From contig NZ_LGDG01000256.1 in NCBI RefSeq assembly GCF_001279775.1, forward strand, positions 1 to 56,078: 56,078 nucleotides of DNA. Direction: 5' to 3'. Source of the DNA: Streptomyces sp. MMG1533. Lineage in GTDB: Bacteria > Actinomycetota > Actinomycetes > Streptomycetales > Streptomycetaceae. Positions within the stretch are counted from its first letter, which is position 1, and every line of letters begins with the position of its first letter. Positions 7,839 through 14,495 of this stretch are shown one piece after another. The position numbers were made by a program, and so were the translations under genes. The notes under the pieces were generated by a model, which saw only the letters and a list, made by a program, of their open reading frames with translations, was not told the DNA's origin and ran no database searches.

Positions 7839-8782
7839 GCCACACGCTCCTTGAGGTCGTCGGTGAGCCGGAGGAACACGTCGTCGAGGGTCGGGGGACG
7901 CAGACTCGCGTCCAGCAACGGCACGCCTGCCGCGTCCAGTTCGCGCACCAGGCGGGGAAGCGTGAGCGTCGAGTCCCGGCTGACCGCGCCGACCGAGTTC
8001 CGCTCGTGGTCGAACGAAGGCTGCGCACCGGTGAGTTGATCCAGTACGGCCGCCGCATTCGCCAGCACGTCCGGGTCCGCGACGACGACCTCGACGTGTG
8101 TCCCGATGAGCGACTTGAGCTGGGCCGGCGAGCCCGTGTGCGTGACCTGCCCCCGGTCCACCAGGGCGATGTCGTGGGCGAGTTGGTCGGCCTCCTCCAG
8201 GTACTGCGTGGTCAGCAGCACGGTCGTGCCGTCCGCGGTGAGGTCGCGCACGGCGTCCCAGATCAGGTTCCGGCTGGCCGGGTCGAGACCGGTGGTCGGC
8301 TCGTCGAGGAACAGCACCTCGGGGCGGCGGATCAGGCTCGCCGCCAGGTCCAGCCGGCGGCGCATCCCGCCCGAGTAGGTGGACGCGGGCCGGTCGGCGG
8401 CCTCGGCCAGCCCGAAGCGGTCCAGGAGCTCGCCGGCCCGCTCGGCAGGCCCCCGCACCCGGTGGAGCCGGGCGAACAGGCGCAGGTTCTCGCGCCCGGT
8501 CAGGTCCCCGTCGACCGACGCGTACTGCCCGGTGACGCCGATCCTGCGCCGTACGGCGGCCGCTTCCCGGACGAGGTCGTGCCCGGCGATCCGCGCGGAG
8601 CCCGCGTCCGGTCGCAGCAGGGTCGTGAGCAGTCGTACGGCCGTCGTCTTGCCCGCCCCGTTCGGGCCGAGGATTCCGCAGACCGTGCCGGTCGCCACCG
8701 CGAGATCCAGGCCGCGCAGGGCGTGGACGTCACCGAACCGCTTCTCCAGGCCTTCACTAAGTACAGCGTACGTAGAAGTCAT
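7835..8782 (-). CDS. ABC transporter ATPase, drug-resistance (DrrA) type
   Basis: 315 residues from ATG 8782. Walker A is GPNGAGKTT, the signature is YSGGMRRRLDLA, Walker B is VLFLDEPTTGLDP, and the switch His is in LLTTQYLEEADQLAHD. The C-terminal region (STLTLPRLVRELDAAGVPLLDASLRPPTLDDVFLRLT) is the DrrA-type extension. It powers export with the downstream permease. A TetR operator (8758-8774) lies inside codons 3-9 and a second just upstream, so repression would block transcription at the start of the gene. An upstream in-frame ATG (8800) lies between the operators and has no ribosome site. Confidence 0.92.
   Translation of the reverse strand: MTSTYAVLSEGLEKRFGDVHALRGLDLAVATGTVCGILGPNGAGKTTAVRLLTTLLRPDAGSARIAGHDLVREAAAVRRRIGVTGQYASVDGDLTGRENLRLFARLHRVRGPAERAGELLDRFGLAEAADRPASTYSGGMRRRLDLAASLIRRPEVLFLDEPTTGLDPASRNLIWDAVRDLTADGTTVLLTTQYLEEADQLAHDIALVDRGQVTHTGSPAQLKSLIGTHVEVVVADPDVLANAAAVLDQLTGAQPSFDHERNSVGAVSRDSTLTLPRLVRELDAAGVPLLDASLRPPTLDDVFLRLTDDLKERVA
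8758..8774. promoter_or_regulatory. TetR operator O1 inside the ATPase gene start
   Basis: TAAGTAC-AGC-GTACGTA: 7-base arms with one mismatch around three bases. It is the mirror copy of O2; bases 8761-8775 are an exact inverted repeat of 8800-8814. Confidence 0.65.
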
Positions 8783-8800
8783 GTCCCGACCATAGCGCAC

Positions 8801-8817
8801 TACGTACGCTGTACGTA
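8801..8817. promoter_or_regulatory. TetR operator O2, perfect palindrome
   Basis: TACGTACGCTGTACGTA: perfect 7-base arms around GCT. Its centre is 43 bases from that of O1, about four helical turns, so two TetR dimers could sit on the same face of the DNA. It lies between the divergent ATPase and TetR genes. Confidence 0.75.
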
Positions 8818-8845
8818 ACTAGGATGGTGGTCGAGGTGATGATCG

Positions 8846-9559
8846 ATGGCGGGCCGAGCGGCCGTACCCGAAGTGATCTGGGCCCGTCCGGAACGGACGG
8901 GCCGTGGGCCGAAGCCGGCGTTCACGCGCGCGGACGTCGCGGCGGCGGCCGTGCGGATCGCGGACGCGCGGGGGCTGGACGCCGTCTCCATGCGGCACGT
9001 CGCGGCCGAAGTGGGCTGCGGAACGATGTCGCTGTACAACTACGTACCGCGCAAGGAGGACCTGTACGAGCTGATGCTCGATGCCGTGGGCGCCGAGCAC
9101 GACATCCGCGAGCCCTCGGGCGACTGGCGCGCCGACATGCTCCGCAACGCCCATGAGACCCGCGCGATCATGCACCGCCACACATGGGTGCCGCGTCTGA
9201 TGGCCGGGGTCTACGGCTTCAGCCCCAACACCCTGCGCTATCTGGAGCACTGCCTGGCCTGCCTCGAACCGCTCGAGCTCCCGTACAGCGCGAAGATGGA
9301 GCTCGTCGCGTTGCTCAACGGCGTCGTGACGACGTACACCGCGAACGAACTCACCACCGCCGAGCGGACCCGCTCCATGCCCTGGTCCGAGGAGGAGGAG
9401 AACGCGGTCCGGATCGCCTACCTCGGCAGCCAGGTGGCCACCGGCGCCTATCCGCGGCTGGCGGCGGCCTTCATGGAGGACGCGGGGCCGATCGACCTGG
9501 AGGCGGTGTTCGACCGGGCGCTGCAGCGGGTCATGGACGCCTTCGAGCCCAGGGACTAG
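8846..9559 (+). CDS. TetR-family repressor with TetR-type C-domain
   Basis: 237 residues from ATG 8846, with GAGGTG upstream. The HTH domain is at about residues 25-75 (FTRADVAAAAVRIADARGLDAVSMRHVAAEVGCGTMSLYNYVPRKEDLYELMLD). The C-domain resembles the tetracycline-repressor type (HTWVPRLMAGVYGFSPNTLRYLEHCLACL), a class that often controls efflux pumps. It is divergent from the DrrAB-like ABC pair with two matched palindromes between, so it probably represses the pump and itself until a ligand, likely the pump substrate, binds. Confidence 0.9.
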   Translation: MAGRAAVPEVIWARPERTGRGPKPAFTRADVAAAAVRIADARGLDAVSMRHVAAEVGCGTMSLYNYVPRKEDLYELMLDAVGAEHDIREPSGDWRADMLRNAHETRAIMHRHTWVPRLMAGVYGFSPNTLRYLEHCLACLEPLELPYSAKMELVALLNGVVTTYTANELTTAERTRSMPWSEEEENAVRIAYLGSQVATGAYPRLAAAFMEDAGPIDLEAVFDRALQRVMDAFEPRD

Positions 9560-9569
9560 AGGCCGGAGG

Positions 9570-10727
9570 CTAGATCAGCGCGAACTGGCCTTCCGGGCCC
9601 TCCTCGTGGTGGTCGAAGACGGACGCCGGCCTGCGTGCCGCCTCCGGCACCGGCAGCACGCCCGCCGTGCGCAGCTCCTGTGCGGTGATCGGTGCCGTCA
9701 CCGTCAACTCCTCCTGCCGGGGCATCAGTTCCGCCAGCAGCGCCAGCACCGTGATCAGCTCCAGCAGCTCCGACGTCCACGCCTGTGGCCACGTCGTCGG
9801 ACGGATCGCCTCCAGCGTGCCCGGCTCGGGGTCGGCGGTGCGGGCCGTGAACCACTGCTCCAGTACGCGTGTTCCGCCCACCTCGAAGTCCCAGGACTGT
9901 GGCGGCACCGGGGAGATGCGGCCCTCGTCGAGGAGGAGGGCCTCCTCGTCGCGGTCGTAGTGCAGGGTCAGGGGACGGGTGGGCAGGGGTGCGCGGACGT
10001 ACGGGCGGCGGCCGCCCGGCAGCTTCGGGCGGTCGCCGTGGCGGCGCAACAACCACAGGACGCGGTGCCCGAGTTCGACGCCGCGTGCCCAGAGTTCGGG
10101 GTCGGCGGTGAGGGGGACGGTGAGGCCGGGGCGTACCGCCGTCACGGTCCAGGCCAGGAGGTCCGCCGGGGTGGGGGAGAGGCCGAGGCGGCTGGCCAGG
10201 TGGTCCAGCAGGCCCGGTGCCAGGTTGGGTTCCGCGCCGCCGGGTCGGCGGTAGAGGGGGCGGATGCGGCCGGGGCGGAGGAGCGGGAGCAGCGAGGTCG
10301 CGAGGAGGAGGGGGCCGGGGGTGTCGGGCGTCTCCGTGACGAAGATCTGGTGCTCGTCCGCCACCCGCCACAGCTCGGGCCGGGCCGCGTCGATCAGACG
10401 GTGGTCGGGGATCAGCCACTGTTCGTCGAAGGGCGCGTGCAGCACCCGTACGGGCTCCGGGCAGCGGCCCGAGGCGCGGACCAGCTTCTGCGTGCCGGCG
10501 GAATGGCCCGGCAGCCGGCCGACCGCCGAGCGCAGGGTGCGCGAGCGGGTCGGCTGGAACAGGGCCTCGCGGTCCGGGCCCTCGGCCTTCATCAGGGCGT
10601 CCCAGCGGGCTCTGAGGGATGCCGGGTCCGGGCCCGTCGGCCACCCTCGGCCGAGCCGCGGCGGTGCGACGGACCACGGCATGAGGTCCGCCAGCGGCGG
10701 AGCGTCGTCGTGCGTCACGCTGGGCAT
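9570..10727 (-). CDS. Orphan type ISP restriction-modification specificity-like protein
   Basis: 385 residues from ATG 10727. The sequence (LMPWSVAPPRLGRGWPTGPD, FDEQWLIPDHRLIDAARPELW, LPLLRPGRIRPLYR, DLLAWTVTA) resembles the C-terminal target-recognition domain of type ISP restriction-modification enzymes, known as stand-alone annotated proteins in Streptomyces. No helicase, nuclease or methyltransferase motif (no DPPY/NPPY or SAM loop) is seen in this protein or its neighbours. It follows the GntR gene by 26 bases in the hmgA direction and may be co-transcribed. DNA recognition is inferred from homology only; the actual role is unknown. Confidence 0.6.
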   Translation of the reverse strand: MPSVTHDDAPPLADLMPWSVAPPRLGRGWPTGPDPASLRARWDALMKAEGPDREALFQPTRSRTLRSAVGRLPGHSAGTQKLVRASGRCPEPVRVLHAPFDEQWLIPDHRLIDAARPELWRVADEHQIFVTETPDTPGPLLLATSLLPLLRPGRIRPLYRRPGGAEPNLAPGLLDHLASRLGLSPTPADLLAWTVTAVRPGLTVPLTADPELWARGVELGHRVLWLLRRHGDRPKLPGGRRPYVRAPLPTRPLTLHYDRDEEALLLDEGRISPVPPQSWDFEVGGTRVLEQWFTARTADPEPGTLEAIRPTTWPQAWTSELLELITVLALLAELMPRQEELTVTAPITAQELRTAGVLPVPEAARRPASVFDHHEEGPEGQFALI

Positions 10728-10753
10728 CGTACGACCTGTCACGGACGGCCGGC

Positions 10754-11503
10754 TCAGGTGGCGTCCAGCGTCACCGTGAAGGAGAAGCGGTCGCCCCGGT
10801 AGTGGATGACCGCCGCGTCCAGCACCTGCCCGTCCGTGTCGTAGGTGACGCCCGTGTAGTGCAGGATCGGGCTGAGCAGCGGGACTTGGAGCAGACGTGC
10901 CGTCTCCGGGTCCGCGAGGCGGGCCTCCACGGTGTCCGTGATGCGGCTGATGTCCGCCTTGACGAGGTCCCGGAGCACCTTGGTCATCGGCCAGCGGACC
11001 AGGTCGTCCGGGTCGATGCGCGCGGCGAGTTCGGGACGGACGTAGTTGCGGGCGTGATTGGTCGGTTCGCCGGTCTTCTCGTCGCCGCGCAGGCGGTGGT
11101 ACGTCGCCACCTCGGTGAGGTCCGGGAAGTACTCGGCGAGTTCGGCCGGCACGGGCGCCTTGCCGTGGTCGAGCAACCGGGTCGCCATGCCGGACTGCTG
11201 GGCCACGATCGCGTCGACCGAGCCGAGCAGCCGCACGGGGGCGCCCCTGCGGGCGTCCGGCTCGATGAACGTGCCGCGCCTGCGGTGGCGCGTGATCAGG
11301 CCCTCGTCCTCCAGCTCCTTCAGCGCCTGCCGCATGGTCAGCACGCTCACCCCGTAGTGCCCCGCCAACTGCTCCTCGGTGGGCAGCCGCAGCGGGTCCT
11401 GCAGCGAGCGGCCCAGTATCGAGGCGCGCAGCGACTGCGACACCTGGTACCAGAGCGGCAGTTTGCGGTTCAGGACGATCGAGTCCGGGGCGAAGGAGGT
11501 CAC
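10754..11503 (-). CDS. GntR-family regulator, HutC/UTRA subfamily
   Basis: 249 residues from GTG 11503. An ATG eight bases upstream is out of frame. The winged helix at about 15-85 is clear (LPLWYQVSQSLRASIL, LRLPTEEQLAGHYGVSVLTMRQALKELEDEGLITRHRRRGTFI). The C-terminal UTRA ligand domain ends LHYTGVTYDTDGQVLDAAVIHYRGDRFSF. It lies 27 bases after hmgA in the same direction, so it may sense a tyrosine/homogentisate pathway metabolite and control the operon, perhaps through the inverted repeat at 12937-12960. Ligand unknown. Confidence 0.9.
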   Translation of the reverse strand: MTSFAPDSIVLNRKLPLWYQVSQSLRASILGRSLQDPLRLPTEEQLAGHYGVSVLTMRQALKELEDEGLITRHRRRGTFIEPDARRGAPVRLLGSVDAIVAQQSGMATRLLDHGKAPVPAELAEYFPDLTEVATYHRLRGDEKTGEPTNHARNYVRPELAARIDPDDLVRWPMTKVLRDLVKADISRITDTVEARLADPETARLLQVPLLSPILHYTGVTYDTDGQVLDAAVIHYRGDRFSFTVTLDAT

Positions 11504-11530
11504 GGGGCCATCCGTACCGGTAGGGAATCT

Positions 11531-12916
11531 TCAGTGCAAGGGGCGGAAATGCCGCTCCAGGCCCTGCCACACGTCGTCGTAGCCCTGCTGGAGATGCTCC
11601 GCCCGGGCCGCGTGCGGGGTCAGGGTCACCGGCCAGCGGGTCTCGAACATGAACGCCAGCCCGTCGTCGACCTTCTGCGGCCTCAGCTCCGCGGCGCTCG
11701 CCCGGTCGAACGTGTCCCGGTCCGGCCCGTGCGCCGACATCATGTTGTGCAGCGAGCCGCCGCCGGCCACGAAGCCCCCCGGGCCGGAGGTCTTCGCGTC
11801 GTAGGCGCCCTCGATGAGCCCCATGTACTCGCTCATCACGTTCCGGTGGAAGTACGGCGGCCGGAAGGTGTTCTCGCCCACCAGCCAGCGCGGTGCGAAC
11901 ACGACGAAGTCGACGCCGGCCAGGCCGGGAGTGTCCGACGGTGACGTCAGCACCGTGAAGATCGACGGGTCGGGATGGTCGTACGAGATGCTCCCGAGCA
12001 CATTGAAACGGTGCAGGTCATAGACGTACGGCACATGGTTGCCGTGCCAGGCGACGACATCGAGGGGCGAGTGGTCGTACGTGGCCGTCCAGAGGTTGCC
12101 GCAGAACTTGTTCACCACCTCCACCGGGCCCTCGACGTCCTCGTACGCGGCGACCGGCGCCCGGAAGTCCCGGGGGTTGGCGAGGCCGTTGGCGCCGATG
12201 GGCCCGAGGTCGGGGAGGTGGAAGGGGGCGCCGTAGTTCTCGCACACATAGCCGCGGGCCGTCGCGCGCCGCGCGCCACCGGGCTCGGCGTCCAGCAGCT
12301 CGACACGGAAGCGCACCCCACGGGGAATCAGCGCCACATGTCCCGGCTCCACATGCAGCAGCCCGAACTCCGTGCGCAGCAGCAGCGCGCCGCGCTCCGG
12401 CACGATCAGCAGCTCGCCGTCCGCGTCGCTGAAGACACGGTCCATCGAGGAGTCGGCGTGGTAGAGGTGCACGGCCATGCCGGTGCGCTGGGTGGCGTCG
12501 CCGTTGCCGCCGAGGGTCCACAGGCCGGCGAGGAAGTCGGTGCCCTCCGTGGGGTCGGGCAGGGGGTCCCAGCGCAGCCGGTTCGGGTCCGGCACGGACT
12601 CCGTGAAGGGAGCCGTGCGGATCCAGCCGTTGTGCGTGTGGGTGAACGCCGGGTGCGCTGCCGACGGGCGGATGCGGTACAGCCACGAGCGGCGGTTGTG
12701 CGCCCGGGGCTCGGTGAAGGCCGAACCGCTGAGCTGCTCCGCGTAGAGCCCGAGGGGGGCGCGCTGGGGTGAGTTGCGGCCTTCGGGCAGTGCGCCCGGG
12801 ACGGCCTCCGAGCTGTGCTCGTTGCCGAAACCGGAGAGGTAGGTGAGTCCCTCGGCGGTCTTCCGCGCTCCCCCACGCTCGAACCCGCTCGCGCGGGAGG
12901 TACCCCCATCGCTCAT
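11531..12916 (-). CDS. hmgA: Homogentisate 1,2-dioxygenase
   Basis: 461 residues, close to the family length of about 440. It opens the ring of homogentisate to maleylacetoacetate in tyrosine and phenylalanine breakdown. Family motifs are clear: [13 protein letters not shown] near the N-terminus, [14 protein letters not shown], the catalytic His region [14 protein letters not shown], and the iron-ligand region [18 protein letters not shown] with a later His in [11 protein letters not shown]. First gene of an apparent hmgA-gntR operon, divergent from a lipoprotein gene. Maleylacetoacetate isomerase and fumarylacetoacetase are not in this window. Confidence 0.97.
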   Translation of the reverse strand: MSDGGTSRASGFERGGARKTAEGLTYLSGFGNEHSSEAVPGALPEGRNSPQRAPLGLYAEQLSGSAFTEPRAHNRRSWLYRIRPSAAHPAFTHTHNGWIRTAPFTESVPDPNRLRWDPLPDPTEGTDFLAGLWTLGGNGDATQRTGMAVHLYHADSSMDRVFSDADGELLIVPERGALLLRTEFGLLHVEPGHVALIPRGVRFRVELLDAEPGGARRATARGYVCENYGAPFHLPDLGPIGANGLANPRDFRAPVAAYEDVEGPVEVVNKFCGNLWTATYDHSPLDVVAWHGNHVPYVYDLHRFNVLGSISYDHPDPSIFTVLTSPSDTPGLAGVDFVVFAPRWLVGENTFRPPYFHRNVMSEYMGLIEGAYDAKTSGPGGFVAGGGSLHNMMSAHGPDRDTFDRASAAELRPQKVDDGLAFMFETRWPVTLTPHAARAEHLQQGYDDVWQGLERHFRPLH

Positions 12917-12936
12917 GATCGCTCCCTTGCGGTCTG

Positions 12937-12960
12937 ATTCCTATGTATCACCGTAGGATT
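12937..12960. promoter_or_regulatory. Inverted repeat upstream of hmgA, candidate GntR operator
   Basis: ATTCCTA (12937-12943), ten bases, TAGGATT (12954-12960): six of seven positions pair. It sits 21 bases upstream of the hmgA start and would overlap its promoter. Binding by the adjacent GntR-family protein is inferred. Confidence 0.4.
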
Positions 12961-13005
12961 GCGTTTTCCCGGGCGCAAGAGGGCCGCGGCGACCTCCCGG
13001 TGCCC

Positions 13006-13043
13006 CCTCTCGTCCTGCGGGCCTCCTCTCGGAGGACGAGAGG
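13006..13043 (+). other. Hairpin with competing inner stem in lipoprotein leader
   Basis: CCTCTCGTCCT (13006-13016) pairs exactly with AGGACGAGAGG (13033-13043). An alternative 5-bp stem, CCTCC (13022-13026) with GGAGG (13031-13035), overlaps the outer right arm, so the two folds compete. It lies in the 191-base divergent gap, ahead of the lipoprotein gene at 13108. It could be a terminator or attenuator. Confidence 0.4.
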
Positions 13044-13107
13044 AGCCGCCCGGAACCAGACTCCAGGGGGATACGAGGTGTCGTACCGGTGTTCTACGCT
13101 CCCCGGC

Positions 13108-13749
13108 ATGGCGTGGACGCGGGCACTTCTTGCTGCGCTCGCGGTCTGTGTCCTGCTGCTGACCGGATCCGCCGGCTGTGGCACCGGCGGTGCGGACGAG
13201 CAGAAGAACGGCGGCGACGCACCCTCACCGGTGGGCGAGGTCCTCAACGACACGGACGGCGAAGGGCGGCACTACAGGGAGGTCGACGACAAGGAGGCAC
13301 CCGACGTCGGCATCGAGGTGCAGCCCGACACCGACGACAGCTGGCGCGTCCGGCTGGCCCTCCAGGACTTCCGCTTCTCGCCCGCCGGTGCCAAGGAGGC
13401 GGTGGCCGGCCGCGGGATCGTCCGCCTCTTCGTGGACGGTCACCTCGTCGCCCGGCTGCGCACCCCCGAGTACCGCCTCTCCGCCCGCTACGTCCCGCAC
13501 GGCACCCACCACGTCACCGCCCGCCTGTACGCCGACGACGGCACGGTGTGGGCCGTCGACGGCGAGCCGGTCGAGAGCACGGCGGACATCACGGCGTCGG
13601 GATCCTCGGGTCCCTCCGGGTCGTCGGCGCCCTCGGCGCTCTCGGGGCCGGAACGCGCCGGGACCACGAACGACGCGCTGAGCGCACCGGGCCCCGGGCT
13701 CCGTACTGAGGGTCGAGGTTCCCCGGACCGCGGCGGAAAGGCATCATGA
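13108..13749 (+). CDS. Putative lipoprotein of unknown function
   Basis: 213 residues from ATG 13108. A type II signal peptide (RALLAALAVCVLLLTGSAGC) ends with a lipobox Cys, so the protein should be lipid-anchored outside the membrane. The body (VGIEVQPDTDDSWRVRLALQDFRFSP, GRGIVRLFVDGHLVARLRTPEYRL, YVPHGTHHVTARLYADDGTVWAVDG) looks like a small all-beta domain. The last 50 residues are Ser/Pro/Gly rich. The stop overlaps the start of the next TetR gene, so both are translated from one message. The ribosome site is poor; a GTG at 13078 is an alternative start. Confidence 0.65.
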   Translation: MAWTRALLAALAVCVLLLTGSAGCGTGGADEQKNGGDAPSPVGEVLNDTDGEGRHYREVDDKEAPDVGIEVQPDTDDSWRVRLALQDFRFSPAGAKEAVAGRGIVRLFVDGHLVARLRTPEYRLSARYVPHGTHHVTARLYADDGTVWAVDGEPVESTADITASGSSGPSGSSAPSALSGPERAGTTNDALSAPGPGLRTEGRGSPDRGGKAS

Positions 13750-14363
13750 AGTCCGTGCCCCAAGCGACATCGCTCCGCCGAGCGCCCGTGCAGCGGCGCA
13801 GTGCCGAACGGCTGACGAGGATCCTCGACGCCTGCGCCGACCTCCTCGACGAGGTCGGCTACGACGCCCTGAGCACCCGGGCCGTCGCCCTGCGTGCCGG
13901 CGTCCCCATCGGCTCGGTCTACCGCTTCTTCGGCAACAAGCGCGCGATGGCCGACGCCCTCGCCCAGCGCAACCTCGAGCGCTACACCGAGCGTGTCACC
14001 GAGCGCCTCCAGGGGACCGGCGAGGGCGGCTGGCGGGCGGCCATGGACGCCGTACTCGACGAGTACCTCGCCATGAAGCGCACCGCCCCAGGCTTCTCCC
14101 TCGTCGATTTCGGCAACCAGATCCCGGTCGGCTCCGGCCACGCCGAACCCAACCACCGCGTCGCAGACCGCCTCACCGACCTCCTCTCCGGCTACCTGGA
14201 CCGCACTCCGGACGAGGCCCTGCGCCGCACCTTCCTCGTCGCCGTGGAAGCCGCCGACACCCTCGTCCACCTGGCCTTCCGGGTGTCTCCGGAGGGCGAC
14301 GAGAAGATCATCGGGGAGACTCGGGAACTGCTGCGGGCGTACTTGGCGCGAGTGCTGGACTGA
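13746..14363 (+). CDS. TetR-family regulator, likely SCO1712-like
   Basis: 205 residues. HTH at about 20-70 (RSAERLTRILDACADLLDEVGYDALSTRAVALRAGVPIGSVYRFFGNKRAMADALAQRN). The C-domain is the TetR_C_17-like type (FSLVDFGNQIPVGSG, FLVAVEAADTLVHLAFR). By gene order (hmgA, lipoprotein, TetR, molybdopterin oxidoreductase, CitMHS) it should correspond to S. coelicolor SCO1712, reported as a pleiotropic down-regulator of antibiotic production; this is from memory of synteny, not alignment. A palindrome 67 bases past its stop may be its operator for the oxidoreductase gene. Confidence 0.87.
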   Translation: MKSVPQATSLRRAPVQRRSAERLTRILDACADLLDEVGYDALSTRAVALRAGVPIGSVYRFFGNKRAMADALAQRNLERYTERVTERLQGTGEGGWRAAMDAVLDEYLAMKRTAPGFSLVDFGNQIPVGSGHAEPNHRVADRLTDLLSGYLDRTPDEALRRTFLVAVEAADTLVHLAFRVSPEGDEKIIGETRELLRAYLARVLD

Positions 14364-14429
14364 CGCCCCGGCTCCCCGCCCGCGGCTGCTGCCGCCAGGT
14401 CTCGTTCCCGGCACCCCCTCCCCACATGA

Positions 14430-14445
14430 CATACCGCCCGGTATG
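14430..14445. promoter_or_regulatory. Perfect 16-bp palindrome upstream of molybdopterin oxidoreductase
   Basis: CATACCG-CC-CGGTATG, exact 7-base arms, 51 bases before the GTG at 14496. It is the usual form of a TetR-family operator. The adjacent upstream TetR (13746) is the simplest candidate. Its half-site CATACCG is shared with the 20-bp palindromes at 24358, 40342 and 46026, but the spacing differs. Confidence 0.55.
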
Positions 14446-14495
14446 CTCGGCGCGAGCCCGTGCGTCACCGTCGTCGCCGTCCTCAGGGAGGACCC

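Noticed and set aside
9556..10677. Pro/Arg/Gly-rich minus-strand frame across the ISP-like gene
   Set aside because: Composition is that of a shifted frame; the ISP-like frame has the recognisable sequence.
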